Source: Grimontia kaedaensis (lineage in GTDB: Bacteria > Pseudomonadota > Gammaproteobacteria > Enterobacterales > Vibrionaceae). From it: 64,000 bases of DNA. Below the pieces are notes generated by a model. That model had not been told where the DNA came from and did not search any database. It saw only the letters and a program-made list of their open reading frames with translations. Below, piece by piece: positions 34,253 to 46,901 of this stretch. The position numbers and the translations under genes were made by a program. The stretch's first letter is position 1. Every line of letters begins with the position of its first letter. Location: positions 3,658,001 through 3,722,000 of the forward strand of contig NZ_CP082275.1 in the NCBI RefSeq assembly GCF_023746615.1. Reading direction: 5' to 3'.

Positions 34253-34453
34253 TTAACCTCCGGCAATGGCCTGAAACATAGCGACCTGAACACCCTCAGT
34301 CAGTGGTGTAGATTGCCACTGGCTACGTGGGATAATTTCACCGTTCAGAGCGATCGCCACCGACTGTTCAGGCAGAGATAATTCACTCACCAATGCCAGC
34401 AAATCGCTGGAAGTTTTTGGCGAGTAGGCTTCATCATTAAGCCAGATCTGCAT
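34253..34453 (-). CDS. thiS: Sulfur carrier protein ThiS
   Basis: This 66-residue ubiquitin-like sulfur carrier begins MQIWLNDEAY and ends in FQAIAGG. The terminal Gly-Gly is adenylated by ThiF and converted to a thiocarboxylate. The ATG at 34453 overlaps the 3' end of thiF by 17 bases and has AAGGAGAT upstream; a longer in-frame extension is antisense noise within thiF. Confidence 0.93.
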   Translation of the reverse strand: MQIWLNDEAYSPKTSSDLLALVSELSLPEQSVAIALNGEIIPRSQWQSTPLTEGVQVAMFQAIAGG

Positions 34454-35249
34454 GTGAGATCTCCTTATTTGGAAGTGCGCGAGGCTGACAAATGGCACAT
34501 TCAGGATCGCGAGCAACCAGCATCTTTTTGAGCGATAGTGACTGTCCATCAAGCTGATAAAAGTTCGCAGGTAGAGATTCACCCATCAGCAACTTCAGCG
34601 CTTCTAAAGCCTGAAAGTTGCCAATGACGCCTACTACCGGCCCCACGACACCTGCACTCTGACAACTCCTCAAATGAGGGTCCTGATGGGAGGGAAATAG
34701 GCAGTGATAACAAGGCGAAGAAGAGGCTCTGAAATCGAAAGTCATCAGCTGACCTTGCCAACCAATAGCAGCACCGGTAATCAATGGCTTGCCCAGTTTC
34801 ACACAGGTGGCATTCACCGCCTGCCTGGTTGCCATGTTGTCGCTGCAATCAAGCACGATATCGGCAAGGGAGACTTCAAGCTCCAGCGCCATTCCATCTA
34901 ACTGACGAGTGACGGGACGACATTGGATGAGGCTATTCAACGCGTTGAGTTGTTCACTCAGCGCTTTCGCCTTACCTTTGCTCAAGTCCTTTTCACGATA
35001 AGCAATTTGCCTCGGCAAGTTTGAACGCTCCAGCACATCGCCATCAGCCAGCACTAACTGTCCGACTCCTGCCCCAGCCAAATACTGCGAAGCCGCAGTT
35101 CCAAGACCACCACATCCCACTATCAGTACTTTGGCTTGGGAAAGTTTCAGTTGCGCCTCTTCGCCCCAGTTATCCAACATGATTTGGCGACTGTAACGGT
35201 CAAACTCACAGTCTGACAGACTAGCTTTGTTCGACGACGATACGCTCAT
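34437..35249 (-). CDS. thiF: ThiS adenylyltransferase ThiF
   Basis: The 270-residue E1-like enzyme adenylates the ThiS C-terminus. It has the ATP loop VLIVGCGGLGTAASQYLAGAG (about 40-60), the conserved DSN-type DCSDNMATR and the zinc site built from CYHCLF and CAICQPRALPNKE. Its start overlaps the end of thiE by 29 bases and its 3' end overlaps thiS, so the operon is compact. Confidence 0.95.
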   Translation of the reverse strand: MSVSSSNKASLSDCEFDRYSRQIMLDNWGEEAQLKLSQAKVLIVGCGGLGTAASQYLAGAGVGQLVLADGDVLERSNLPRQIAYREKDLSKGKAKALSEQLNALNSLIQCRPVTRQLDGMALELEVSLADIVLDCSDNMATRQAVNATCVKLGKPLITGAAIGWQGQLMTFDFRASSSPCYHCLFPSHQDPHLRSCQSAGVVGPVVGVIGNFQALEALKLLMGESLPANFYQLDGQSLSLKKMLVARDPECAICQPRALPNKEISHADLA

Positions 35250-35892
35250 TTCTCGCCTCCTCTGTCAGCACCTCAGAGAATGATTGAAGCGTTGCCGCCA
35301 AGTCACAAGACTGGGTGACTGCCCGCACAACGGCGATCGCATCCACACCGCTTTGCCAGACTTCTGGGGCTTTAGCGAGATCAATACCACCAATAGCCAC
35401 TGTCGGTACTTTCCCTGCTACTGTCGCTAAATGCTTCGACAACTGCGCCACACCTTGGGGAGGCGTAGGCATCTGTTTGGTGGGTGTTGGGAAAATATGG
35501 CCGATAGCTAAATAGCTTGGGTTAAGAGATAAGGCTAATTTCAGCTCATCAGATGTTCGGGTGGACACACCAAGGCGAATGCCAGCAGTAGCTATCGCAT
35601 CTAGGTCAGCCGATTTCAAATCGTCCTGACCGAGGTGAACCCCATATGCGCCTGCATCGAGAGCCTTTTCCCAGTGATCGTTGATAAATACCTGAGCCTG
35701 ACAAAGACGGCCGCAAGCAACAGCCTCTTTGATCATGGCATCAAGGTTAGGATGGTTAGCGTCTTTAACCCTAAGCTGAACCGTACGCACACCAAACGCC
35801 AGCAAACGCTTCAACAGGGCAATATCATCAACCACCGGATAGAGAGGGCCAATGCCCCCGTCCATCCTTGGAAACACGGGAGAGGTGTTCAT
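35221..35892 (-). CDS. thiE: Thiamine phosphate synthase ThiE
   Basis: The 223-residue TIM-barrel enzyme joins HMP-pyrophosphate and thiazole phosphate into thiamine phosphate. Motifs are TVQLRVKD, VFINDHWEKALDAGAYGVHLGQDDL, LGVSTRT, YLAIGHIFPTPTK (phosphate loop), and AIGGIDLAKAPEVWQSGVDAIAVVRAV. It is the second gene after thiC, eight bases downstream. There is no ThiD or ThiM domain fused to it and none in the operon. Confidence 0.95.
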   Translation of the reverse strand: MNTSPVFPRMDGGIGPLYPVVDDIALLKRLLAFGVRTVQLRVKDANHPNLDAMIKEAVACGRLCQAQVFINDHWEKALDAGAYGVHLGQDDLKSADLDAIATAGIRLGVSTRTSDELKLALSLNPSYLAIGHIFPTPTKQMPTPPQGVAQLSKHLATVAGKVPTVAIGGIDLAKAPEVWQSGVDAIAVVRAVTQSCDLAATLQSFSEVLTEEARNERIVVEQS

Positions 35893-35900
35893 AGCACCTC

Positions 35901-37814
35901 CTACGCTTTTTGATGATAGAGTTCGCTGCCTTTGGCGAGAAATTCCGCCGATTTTTGTTTCATGCCTTCAAGTGGATCTTCCAGCATTTTCACTTCAATG
36001 CCTTCGCCTAGCTCAAGGCCTTTTGCATAATCACGAACTTCATGACTGATTTTCATTGAGCAGAATTTAGGGCCACACATGGAGCAGAAGTGCGCCACTT
36101 TGCCCGACTCCTGCGGGAGAGTTTCATCGTGGTAAGCGCGTGCAGTATCTGGGTCGAGCGCCAGGTTAAACTGATCTTCCCAACGGAATTCGAAGCGCGC
36201 TTTAGACAGGGCATTGTCACGTACCTGAGCACCAGGATGTCCTTTCGCCAAATCAGCCGCGTGAGCACAGAGCTTGTAGGTAATCAGGCCGACTTTCACA
36301 TCATCTTTATTCGGAAGCCCTAAATGTTCTTTCGGTGTCACGTAGCAAAGCATGGCACAGCCAAACCAGCCGATCATCGCCGCACCAATACCTGAAGTGA
36401 TGTGGTCATAGCCCGGAGCAACGTCTGTCGTCAAAGGTCCAAGAGTATAGAAAGGTGCTTCGTGGCAATGCTCTAACTGCTCTTCCATATTTTCTTTGAT
36501 CATGTGCATTGGCACGTGGCCAGGGCCTTCAATCATTACCTGAACGTCGTACTCCCAAGCTACCTTGGTCAACTCACCAAGAGTACGAAGTTCTGAGAAC
36601 TGGGCTTCGTCGTTAGCATCGGCAATAGATCCCGGACGCAGACCATCGCCCAACGACAATGCCACGTCATACTTCGCACAGATTTCACAAATCTCACGGA
36701 AGTGGGTGTAGAGGAAACTTTCCTGATGGTGTGCTAAACACCACTTGGCGATGATAGAGCCGCCACGGGAGACAATGCCGGTAACACGTTTAGCTGTCAT
36801 TGGTACGTAGCGCAGCAGCACACCAGCGTGGATAGTGAAGTAATCAACACCCTGCTCTGCCTGTTCAATAAGGGTGTCACGCATCACTTCCCACGTCAGG
36901 TTTTCAGCGATACCATTTACTTTCTCAAGTGCCTGATACATAGGAACAGTACCGATTGGCACAGGGCTATTTCTCAAGATCCACTCGCGAGTTTCATGGA
37001 TGTTTCGACCGGTCGATAAATCCATGACCGTATCTGCGCCCCAGCGGGTAGACCACACCAACTTCTCGGTTTCCTCTTCAATCGATGAGGTGACTGATGA
37101 GTTACCAATATTCGCGTTCACTTTCACCAAGAAATTGCGGCCAATGATCATTGGCTCAGATTCAGGGTGGTTAATATTGGAAGGAATGATCGCGCGGCCT
37201 TCCGCCACTTCTTTACGAACAAATTCCGGCGTAATTTCTTTTGGAAGGTTAGCACCAAAGTTCTGACCCGAATGCTGACGGTTCAGTTGCTCATCTGCAT
37301 ATTGCTGGCGACCCATGTTTTCACGAATCGCGATGTACTCCATTTCAGGAGTAATGATGCCCCGACGTGCATAGTGTAGCTGGGTAACACACTGCCCATT
37401 TTGGGCTCGACGCACGGACGGCAGATTACCAAAGCGAAGCTCATCCAGTGTGTCATCATCCAAACGTGTCTTGGCAAAGTCTGACGTCACTCCATCAAGG
37501 AGTTCAGTATCACTGCGCTCTTCTATCCAGCGCTCTCGTAGCTTTGGCAGACCCGCATATATGTCAATTTCGTAGTCTGGATCGGTATACACACCAGATG
37601 TGTCGTAAACACGAACCGGCTCATTTTCTTCAAACTGGGGATTATCTTTAGTGCCACCGATGAGGCTTGGTGCTAGGGAGATTTCACGCATGCCCACCCG
37701 AATATCTGGACGGGAGCCCTCTAAATGAACTTTAAGAGAATTAGGAAAGGGTTGTACCGACAGGTTATCGATAAAGGCTTTTGCTTCGTTTCTGGCTTGT
37801 TTACGGTTCGACAT
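35901..37814 (-). CDS. thiC: Phosphomethylpyrimidine synthase ThiC
   Basis: The protein has 637 residues from the ATG at 37814 (MSNRKQARNEAKAF), with GGAG seven to eight bases upstream. It is a non-canonical radical-SAM enzyme that rearranges 5-aminoimidazole ribotide into HMP phosphate. The iron-sulfur motif C-x2-C-x4-C lies near the C-terminus (FCSMCGPKFCSMKI); central signatures are SRGGSIIAKWCLAHHQESFLYTHF and GPGHVPMHMIKENM. It is the first gene of thiCEFSGH, controlled by the TPP riboswitch 110 bases upstream. Confidence 0.97.
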   Translation of the reverse strand: MSNRKQARNEAKAFIDNLSVQPFPNSLKVHLEGSRPDIRVGMREISLAPSLIGGTKDNPQFEENEPVRVYDTSGVYTDPDYEIDIYAGLPKLRERWIEERSDTELLDGVTSDFAKTRLDDDTLDELRFGNLPSVRRAQNGQCVTQLHYARRGIITPEMEYIAIRENMGRQQYADEQLNRQHSGQNFGANLPKEITPEFVRKEVAEGRAIIPSNINHPESEPMIIGRNFLVKVNANIGNSSVTSSIEEETEKLVWSTRWGADTVMDLSTGRNIHETREWILRNSPVPIGTVPMYQALEKVNGIAENLTWEVMRDTLIEQAEQGVDYFTIHAGVLLRYVPMTAKRVTGIVSRGGSIIAKWCLAHHQESFLYTHFREICEICAKYDVALSLGDGLRPGSIADANDEAQFSELRTLGELTKVAWEYDVQVMIEGPGHVPMHMIKENMEEQLEHCHEAPFYTLGPLTTDVAPGYDHITSGIGAAMIGWFGCAMLCYVTPKEHLGLPNKDDVKVGLITYKLCAHAADLAKGHPGAQVRDNALSKARFEFRWEDQFNLALDPDTARAYHDETLPQESGKVAHFCSMCGPKFCSMKISHEVRDYAKGLELGEGIEVKMLEDPLEGMKQKSAEFLAKGSELYHQKA

Positions 37815-37923
37815 AGCATTACTCCAATATATTTTTGGGAATAAATGCTTGCCGGATTTGCTGAGCAAGAGGTGTGGTGAAACTTATAGATATCAATATC
37901 CCAGAACACCACAATTGTTGTTC

Positions 37924-38006
37924 TCTTGTTCCCTTCGCAGGTATTAGCCTGATCAGGTTCAACGGATCCTGCTTTCGCAGTCTCAGCCAAATGGCACTCC
38001 GACAAG
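37924..38006 (-). promoter_or_regulatory. TPP riboswitch (THI element) of the thi operon
   Basis: Read on the minus strand, the region has CUUGUCGGAGUGCC, then GGCUGAGA, a variable stem, and ACCUGAUCAGG-UUAAU-type CUAAUACCUGCGAAGGGAAC, which is the conserved THI-box core. The leader between it and thiC can form GTGGTG/CACCAC and CTTGC/GCAAG hairpins, the probable expression platform. No strong T tract follows, so control of ribosome access is more likely than transcription termination. Confidence 0.95.
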
Positions 38007-38018
38007 TATCAGCGAACG

Positions 38019-38047
38019 AGTATAGGGAATGCTTTCCGTTATCTCAA
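38019..38047 (-). promoter_or_regulatory. Promoter of the thi operon
   Basis: On the minus strand, TTGAGA (-35, 38042-38047) and TATACT (-10, 38019-38024) are separated by exactly 17 bases, and transcription would start just ahead of the TPP riboswitch. It lies just past the crcB stop. Confidence 0.7.
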
Positions 38048-38060
38048 CCACTCAAAGTGA

Positions 38061-38444
38061 TTAACCGCGCATTAACAACTGAAAGCCTGCCCAAGCTGCA
38101 AAAATACAGATAACGACATTAAGCACAACATTCAGTCCCATTTTGAACCACTCACCCTGCTGAAGGAGCAAAACGTTATCCATAGAAAACGTAGAAAACG
38201 TAGTGAGCGCCCCAAGGAAGCCAAGTCCGATAAGATGGCGCCAAGGACCTGGAGAAAAGACTTCCTGCTCTAAGGCTGCAACTAATAGTCCCATGATAAA
38301 CGAGCCAACGACATTAACCGTTAAAGTACCATAAGGAAAACCACGCCCTAGTAACACAACACAGAGCTCAGAAATCAGGTAACGAGAGCAAGCACCAAAT
38401 GCTCCACCAATGGCTATATAAAAAAGTAGAACTGCTTGATTCAT
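38061..38444 (-). CDS. crcB: Fluoride channel CrcB/FluC
   Basis: The 127-residue (from ATG 38444) four-helix membrane protein exports fluoride as a dual-topology dimer. Visible family motifs are GGAFGACSRYLI, PYGTLTVNVVGSFIMGLL (with the conserved Asn) and GFLGALTTFSTFSMD with the polar and Phe-box residues. In-frame ATGs at 38459 and 38483 would lengthen the N-terminus; the last has the best AAGG ribosome site, sitting in the loop of a small ATACGC/GCGTAT hairpin. I see no fluoride-riboswitch consensus upstream. Confidence 0.92.
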   Translation of the reverse strand: MNQAVLLFYIAIGGAFGACSRYLISELCVVLLGRGFPYGTLTVNVVGSFIMGLLVAALEQEVFSPGPWRHLIGLGFLGALTTFSTFSMDNVLLLQQGEWFKMGLNVVLNVVICIFAAWAGFQLLMRG

Positions 38445-38565
38445 GGTGTTTAGGTCCATGTTGTCCAGAAACCAAGCTGACATGATACGCCTTAAAATGC
38501 GTATTCGCTAAGGCGATCTCTTAGCCAATTCAAATGTTGAACTGATTGAAAGAACAGTAGATACG

Positions 38566-38596
38566 AAAAAGCCTCAGCATTTCTGCTGAGGCTTTG
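38566..38596 (-). terminator. Terminator downstream of tRNA-Trp
   Basis: AAAGCCTCAGCA pairs with TGCTGAGGCTTT around a 4-base loop, with five T next on the minus strand. It lies immediately after the tRNA-Trp CCA end. Confidence 0.9.
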
Positions 38597-38600
38597 AATT

Positions 38601-38677
<77 letters not shown>

Positions 38678-38753
38678 ATACGCAGGCTATTTTAATGGTT
38701 CTCTGTCAAATAGCCAGTATTGATTGGGGAAAGCCAAATCAAGTGGACAGATT

Positions 38754-38885
38754 TCATACAAGGTTATGATTCTTCTGCTTATACTTATTAAATACCAACA
38801 ATGCGATCACTGCAGGCCCTGCGACTAAAGCTGCAATAGCGCTACAAAGCAGAGTCATTTGAAGTAAAGCTGACAAATCATTCAT
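38754..38885 (-). CDS. Predicted 43-residue single-helix membrane peptide, unknown function
   Basis: I do not recognise this peptide. From the ATG at 38885 it opens MNDLSALLQMTLLCSAIAAL, contains one long hydrophobic helix (about residues 7-32, with GPAVIALLVF) and ends with a basic, polar tail (NKYKQKNHNLV). An AAAGGA lies eight bases before the ATG, a good ribosome site. It sits alone between tRNA-Asp and tRNA-Trp on the rRNA-coding strand. The 285 bases upstream of it (38886-39171) hold no other gene I can support. Confidence 0.6.
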   Translation of the reverse strand: MNDLSALLQMTLLCSAIAALVAGPAVIALLVFNKYKQKNHNLV

Positions 38886-39171
38886 CTGATGATTCCTTTA
38901 TCCTTTTTAGATAAGCCGATCATACCGTGATGGTATACAAAATACGTCTCAATGATAAGAACCAAAGAGAGTAACTCTAACAGTTGCATAAATAAAAATG
39001 AGAGAAGTGTATGACGATCACTAAATGTATGCATTTCAATACATCAGATGTAGATGTAGTTTCCAGACAAATCAAATTATTGGCGTTTACCTATTCATAA
39101 AGTGTGGTCAGTCTTATGTTTTAACTTCAAGACAGCAATAGAGTGAGAAGTTTGGTGGTATGACGGATAGC

Positions 39172-39200
39172 AAAAAACCTCAGCCTTTCGACTGAGGTTT
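39172..39200 (-). terminator. Terminator of the rrn operon after tRNA-Asp
   Basis: AAACCTCAG and CTGAGGTTT form a stem around an 8-base loop, with a T run on the minus strand, just after the tRNA-Asp 3' end. Confidence 0.85.
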
Positions 39201-39210
39201 CTTTAAGAAG

Positions 39211-39287
39211 TGGCGGAGCGGACGGGACTCGAACCCGCGACCCCCGGCGTGACAGGCCGGTATTCTAACCAACTGAACTACCGCTCC
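39211..39287 (-). tRNA. tRNA-Asp (GTC anticodon)
   Basis: The 77-base cloverleaf has acceptor GGAGCGG/CCGCTCC, then GCCA. The anticodon stem CCGGC/GCCGG has loop CTGTCAC (GTC) and the T loop is TTCGAGT. It is the distal tRNA of the rrn operon, 14 bases after 5S rRNA. Confidence 0.97.
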
Positions 39288-39301
39288 ACACTTAAATTGG
39301 A

Positions 39302-39420
39302 AGCCTGGCGATGTCCTACTCTCACATGGGGAGACCCCACACTACCATCGGCGCTGTTACGTTTCACTACTGAGTTCGGCATGGAGTCAGGTGGGTCCAT
39401 AACGCTATGGTCGCCAAGCA
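39302..39420 (-). rRNA. rrf: 5S ribosomal RNA
   Basis: The sequence on the minus strand runs from TGCTTGGCGACC to GGTCGCCAGGC-type ends that pair with each other, and contains the conserved CCGAACTCAGTAGTGAAACG and GGTAGTGTGGGG segments. Ends are estimated to within a few bases. Confidence 0.96.
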
Positions 39421-39548
39421 AATTCTGCTAAGTCTTCACCTTTTTAAAAAAGGTAAAAACCAAAATCTTGGAAAGTGACTGTCTTTGTTCTCGTTCTTAC
39501 ACATTCAACGTTCTTATTCGAGTCCGTCAAAACCCCTTGGGTGTTGTA

Positions 39549-42434
<2,886 letters not shown>

Positions 42435-42697
42435 CATACAACCCCAAGAGGTTTCGTATGTTTAAACAACCAAGGTGTTCTAATAAGAACATGTTCACCC
42501 TTTTTGCCTCTGCTTTTTCTTAAAAAGCGGAAACATAAAGTGATGAACGATTTCGCCGGACTCAAATATTGTTCATCACTTCCGAAGAAGTGATGAAACC
42601 AAGAACACTTGAATGTGTTTGGTGTTAATTCCGAAGAATCAACATTTGAGAACTTTTACAAACAAACTGAATCAGTTTGTTTAGTCAGCTTTCCAGA

Positions 42698-42710
42698 TTT
42701 TTAAAGAGCA
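42698..42710 (-). promoter_or_regulatory. boxA antitermination site in the 16S-23S spacer
   Basis: TGCTCTTTAAAAA on the minus strand matches the rrn boxA (TGCTCTTTAACAA). The rest of the 350-base spacer ahead of 23S holds only small hairpins, such as ACAAACTGA/TCAGTTTGT at 42662-42680, and an AGTGATGAAC/GTTCATCACT stem. Confidence 0.75.
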
Positions 42711-42787
42711 TGTGATGTGTTCTAGTGAACAACCACTTTTTAAGAACACTCATCATTCTCTGTTCGAAGAGAAGTGTGCTTAAAGAG

Positions 42788-42863
42788 TGGTGGAGCTATG
42801 CGGGATCGAACCGCAGACCTCTTGAATGCAAATCAAGCGCTCTCCCAGCTGAGCTATAGCCCC
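42788..42863 (-). tRNA. tRNA-Ala (TGC anticodon)
   Basis: The 76-base cloverleaf in the 16S-23S spacer has acceptor GGGGCTA/TAGCTCC (one G-T pair), then ACCA. The anticodon loop TTTGCAT (TGC) sits on TTGAT-type stem pairs, and the T loop is TTCGATC. Confidence 0.97.
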
Positions 42864-42896
42864 ACATCGATACTTAGTGCCACCAACCGAATTGAT

Positions 42897-42973
<77 letters not shown>

Positions 42974-43040
42974 ATCTAAGTATGTTCTTTATCTTTTTGA
43001 CCGTAGCAATCTGTGTGGACACTAGCATTAATAGTATCGT

Positions 43041-44594
<1,554 letters not shown>

Positions 44595-44770
44595 AGTTTT
44601 TGGCTCGATGAAATACTGTTGTGTTCTAACCCCTCTCTACAAAGTAAAGAAAGAGCAGAACGAATTGACTGTGCCGATAACTCCGTAGAGTTTTCGTTTG
44701 GTCACTCAGTAAACATCGATAAATCTTTTGTCTATCAATCACGAGTGCCCACACAGATTGCATAGGTCAA

Positions 44771-44784
44771 ATTGTTAAAGAACG
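44771..44784 (-). promoter_or_regulatory. boxA antitermination site in the rrn leader
   Basis: CGTTCTTTAACAAT on the minus strand matches the rrn leader boxA core (CTTTAACAAT), between promoter P3 and 16S. Confidence 0.8.
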
Positions 44785-44825
44785 TTGACTTGAAGAAGCG
44801 CTGCTTCTCACCGTCAGGGCTGCGA

Positions 44826-44853
44826 ATTTTACGCTGCCGGGCGATGAAGTCAA
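44826..44853 (-). promoter_or_regulatory. rrn promoter P3
   Basis: TTGACT, 16 bases, TAAAAT on the minus strand, then a CGCAGCC discriminator. It is the promoter nearest 16S. Confidence 0.75.
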
Positions 44854-44950
44854 GAAGAAATTTTGAGATTTTTCAGCCTTGCTTTCGCAACCCTCAAAAC
44901 ACCTTGTTGACTTGCCTCTCGGGGTGAATTTCCCTTCGAAGCGGGCGGCC

Positions 44951-44978
44951 ATTCTACTGATTCGAAACAGCGCGTCAA
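44951..44978 (-). promoter_or_regulatory. rrn promoter P2
   Basis: TTGACG, 16 bases, TAGAAT on the minus strand, then a GC-rich GGCCGCC discriminator typical of stringently controlled rRNA promoters. Confidence 0.8.
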
Positions 44979-45072
44979 GCGTTTATTTCAACTCAATTTT
45001 TGAGGCCTTCGCCGTACCGATTTGAGGGGGCGTTTCCGCGGTGGGAGCCGCTCTCCGTGTCGGTGAGGCGGC

Positions 45073-45100
45073 ATTATAGGGAGGTCTGAAATTCTGGCAA
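45073..45100 (-). promoter_or_regulatory. rrn promoter P1 with upstream A-tracts
   Basis: TTGCCA, 16 bases, TATAAT on the minus strand, followed by GCCGCC. Directly upstream are phased A runs (AAAAAACCTCAAAAAAGG), which look like an UP element. Confidence 0.85.
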
Positions 45101-45247
45101 GGCCTTTTTTGAGGTTTTTTATGAAAAACGGTGCGTTCGATTATTTTTCGCCCAAAACGGTATTAAAGTGCATTAAAACGAACAAGAATTGCACTCTTTT
45201 CCGCATCAAGATAGTCTGTTTTCAATCATCCTTATTTGGAATTCTCT

Positions 45248-45793
45248 ATGTCTTCTGTACTTCGCAGTTATAAAGGTATCTTTCCAACAGTCGGTGAACG
45301 CGTTTACCTCGACCCTTCTTCTGTATTGGTTGGCGATATTACCCTTGGTGATGACGCAAGCATTTGGCCTTTGGTTGCTGCCCGCGGTGACGTTAACCAT
45401 ATCCGTATCGGCCAGCGGTCTAACATTCAGGATGGCTCTGTTCTTCATGTCACCCACAAGAACAAAGAGAACCCAGGAGGCTATCCGCTGATCATCGGTG
45501 ATGACGTGACTGTCGGACACAAAGTCATGCTGCATGGCTGCACTATCGGTAATAAAGTGCTTGTCGGCATGGGCGCGATTGTTCTCGATGGTGCTGTAAT
45601 AGAAGATGAAGTCATGGTGGGTGCGGGCAGTTTGGTTCCGCCTGGTAAACGTTTAGAGTCTGGTTTTCTCTATGTGGGCAGTCCGGTAAAACAAGCGCGC
45701 CCTTTGAAAGAAGCAGAACGCGCTTTTTTGCAGAAATCGTCTAATAACTATGTTGTCACGAAAAATGAGTACATCGCAGAGCTCGAAGGTTAA
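45248..45793 (+). CDS. yrdA: Gamma-carbonic-anhydrase-like hexapeptide protein YrdA
   Basis: The protein is 181 residues from ATG 45248 (TTGGA upstream). It is a left-handed beta helix of hexapeptide repeats. Metal ligand histidines lie in SVLHVTHKN and in VGHKVMLHGCTIG, as in the gamma-CA/YrdA family. Carbonic anhydrase activity of YrdA-type members is unproven. Its stop overlaps yrdB on the other strand by four bases. The yrdA-yrdB-aroE set beside an rrn operon repeats the E. coli rrnD neighbourhood. It is divergent from the rrn promoters. Confidence 0.93.
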   Translation: MSSVLRSYKGIFPTVGERVYLDPSSVLVGDITLGDDASIWPLVAARGDVNHIRIGQRSNIQDGSVLHVTHKNKENPGGYPLIIGDDVTVGHKVMLHGCTIGNKVLVGMGAIVLDGAVIEDEVMVGAGSLVPPGKRLESGFLYVGSPVKQARPLKEAERAFLQKSSNNYVVTKNEYIAELEG

Positions 45794-46053
45794 CGCACCC
45801 AGATCTCACCGGACGCATTGAAGTCTTCCTCTTCAATGGCTTCTTCTGCTAACTCTTCCAGATCGAAGCGATTCCCGGCAAACGCTGCCAGAATCGCTTC
45901 TTCTGTATTCAAAGCTACTCGCTCTCTCTTTTCCAGATCAACAATCGAGATAAAGCAGGCAATCAAGGAGCCTGCTTGCTGCGCATCAAAGCGGACAGCG
46001 CATTTTTCAGTATCGACCTCTTGGAGGTCAGGGAAAAGGATGTTCTGGTTCAT
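45790..46053 (-). CDS. yrdB: DUF1488 family protein YrdB
   Basis: This 87-residue protein (from ATG 46053, MNQNILFPDL) belongs to the small acidic DUF1488 family seen beside aroE in enterobacteria and vibrios. It has a beta-rich first half (AVRFDAQQAGSLIACFISI) and a helical acidic end (DLEELAEEAIEEEDF). Function is unknown. It lies 11 bases after aroE and is probably cotranscribed. A GTG two codons upstream is an alternative start. Confidence 0.85.
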   Translation of the reverse strand: MNQNILFPDLQEVDTEKCAVRFDAQQAGSLIACFISIVDLEKRERVALNTEEAILAAFAGNRFDLEELAEEAIEEEDFNASGEIWVR

Positions 46054-46064
46054 CTGCACTTCAT

Positions 46065-46883
46065 CTATTCAGCAAGATTACTGCGAAGCTCTCTCAGCAC
46101 CTGTCCAGTTCCCGGCCTGATACCACGCCAAATCGTAAAACTCTCCGCCGCTTGTCCCACCAGCATACCCAATCCATCAATCACACGAGCGGCACCGTTA
46201 TCCAGAGCCCACCGGTTACTGCTGGTCACGCCTGAACCATATACCATGTCATAAACTACGGTTTGACTGCCAAACACAGTCGCTGAGATTTGTGGGTGTT
46301 CTCCTGAAAGGCTGGCAGATGTAGAATTCACCACCACATCAAACTCTCCTTCCAGCGATTCAAAGCTGGTTGCCGACACACTGCCATTATCCGCAAATAG
46401 TGATGCCAGCATCTCGGCTTTACTTGCAGTGCGGTTAGCAATCACCAATTGTGCAGGCTCGTGAGCCAGTAAGGGAAGAATCACTCCCCTCGCTGCGCCA
46501 CCTGCACCAAGCAATAAAATTTTAGCGCCTTCGAGTTGGACATGGTGACTCAGCAGATCTTGCACCAGCCCTTCCCCGTCCGTGTTATCGCCGAGTATGC
46601 CGCCATCATCGAGCTTTTTCAGTGTGTTCACCGCCCCAGCGAGCTTAGCCCGCTCGGTCAGCATGGTCGCCAACTTAAACGCCTCTTCTTTAAAGGGCAC
46701 AGTGACATTACATCCTTTGCCGCCACTATTAAAAAAGGCAGTTACCGCTTCCTCAAAACCACCGATTGGCGCTTCGAGCGTTTCATAATCCATTGCCTGC
46801 GCAGTATGGCGCGCAAACAAGGTGTGTATAAAAGGAGACTTACTGTGTGAGATCGGGTTGCCGACAACGACATATTTATCCAC
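46065..46883 (-). CDS. aroE: Shikimate dehydrogenase AroE
   Basis: The 272-residue NADPH-dependent enzyme reduces 3-dehydroshikimate to shikimate. Visible motifs are VGNPISHSKSPFIH at the N-terminus, GCNVTVPFKEEAF with the catalytic Lys, NTDGEGLV with the catalytic Asp, the nucleotide loop LLLGAGGAARGV and NRTASKA. The start is the GTG at 46883. It follows hemF on the minus strand with an 18-base gap and is followed by yrdB. Confidence 0.96.
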   Translation of the reverse strand: MDKYVVVGNPISHSKSPFIHTLFARHTAQAMDYETLEAPIGGFEEAVTAFFNSGGKGCNVTVPFKEEAFKLATMLTERAKLAGAVNTLKKLDDGGILGDNTDGEGLVQDLLSHHVQLEGAKILLLGAGGAARGVILPLLAHEPAQLVIANRTASKAEMLASLFADNGSVSATSFESLEGEFDVVVNSTSASLSGEHPQISATVFGSQTVVYDMVYGSGVTSSNRWALDNGAARVIDGLGMLVGQAAESFTIWRGIRPGTGQVLRELRSNLAE

Positions 46884-46901
46884 GACTTTGTTTTCCTTGA
46901 A

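Noticed and set aside
38445..38565. Possible fluoride riboswitch upstream of crcB
   Set aside because: The minus-strand leader lacks the conserved GGCGAUGG...UCGCC core; only a small ATACGC/GCGTAT hairpin near the start codon is present.
38678..38753. TTGACA near tRNA-Trp as its own promoter
   Set aside because: No acceptable -10 occurs at 15-19 bases from it, so I did not list a promoter.
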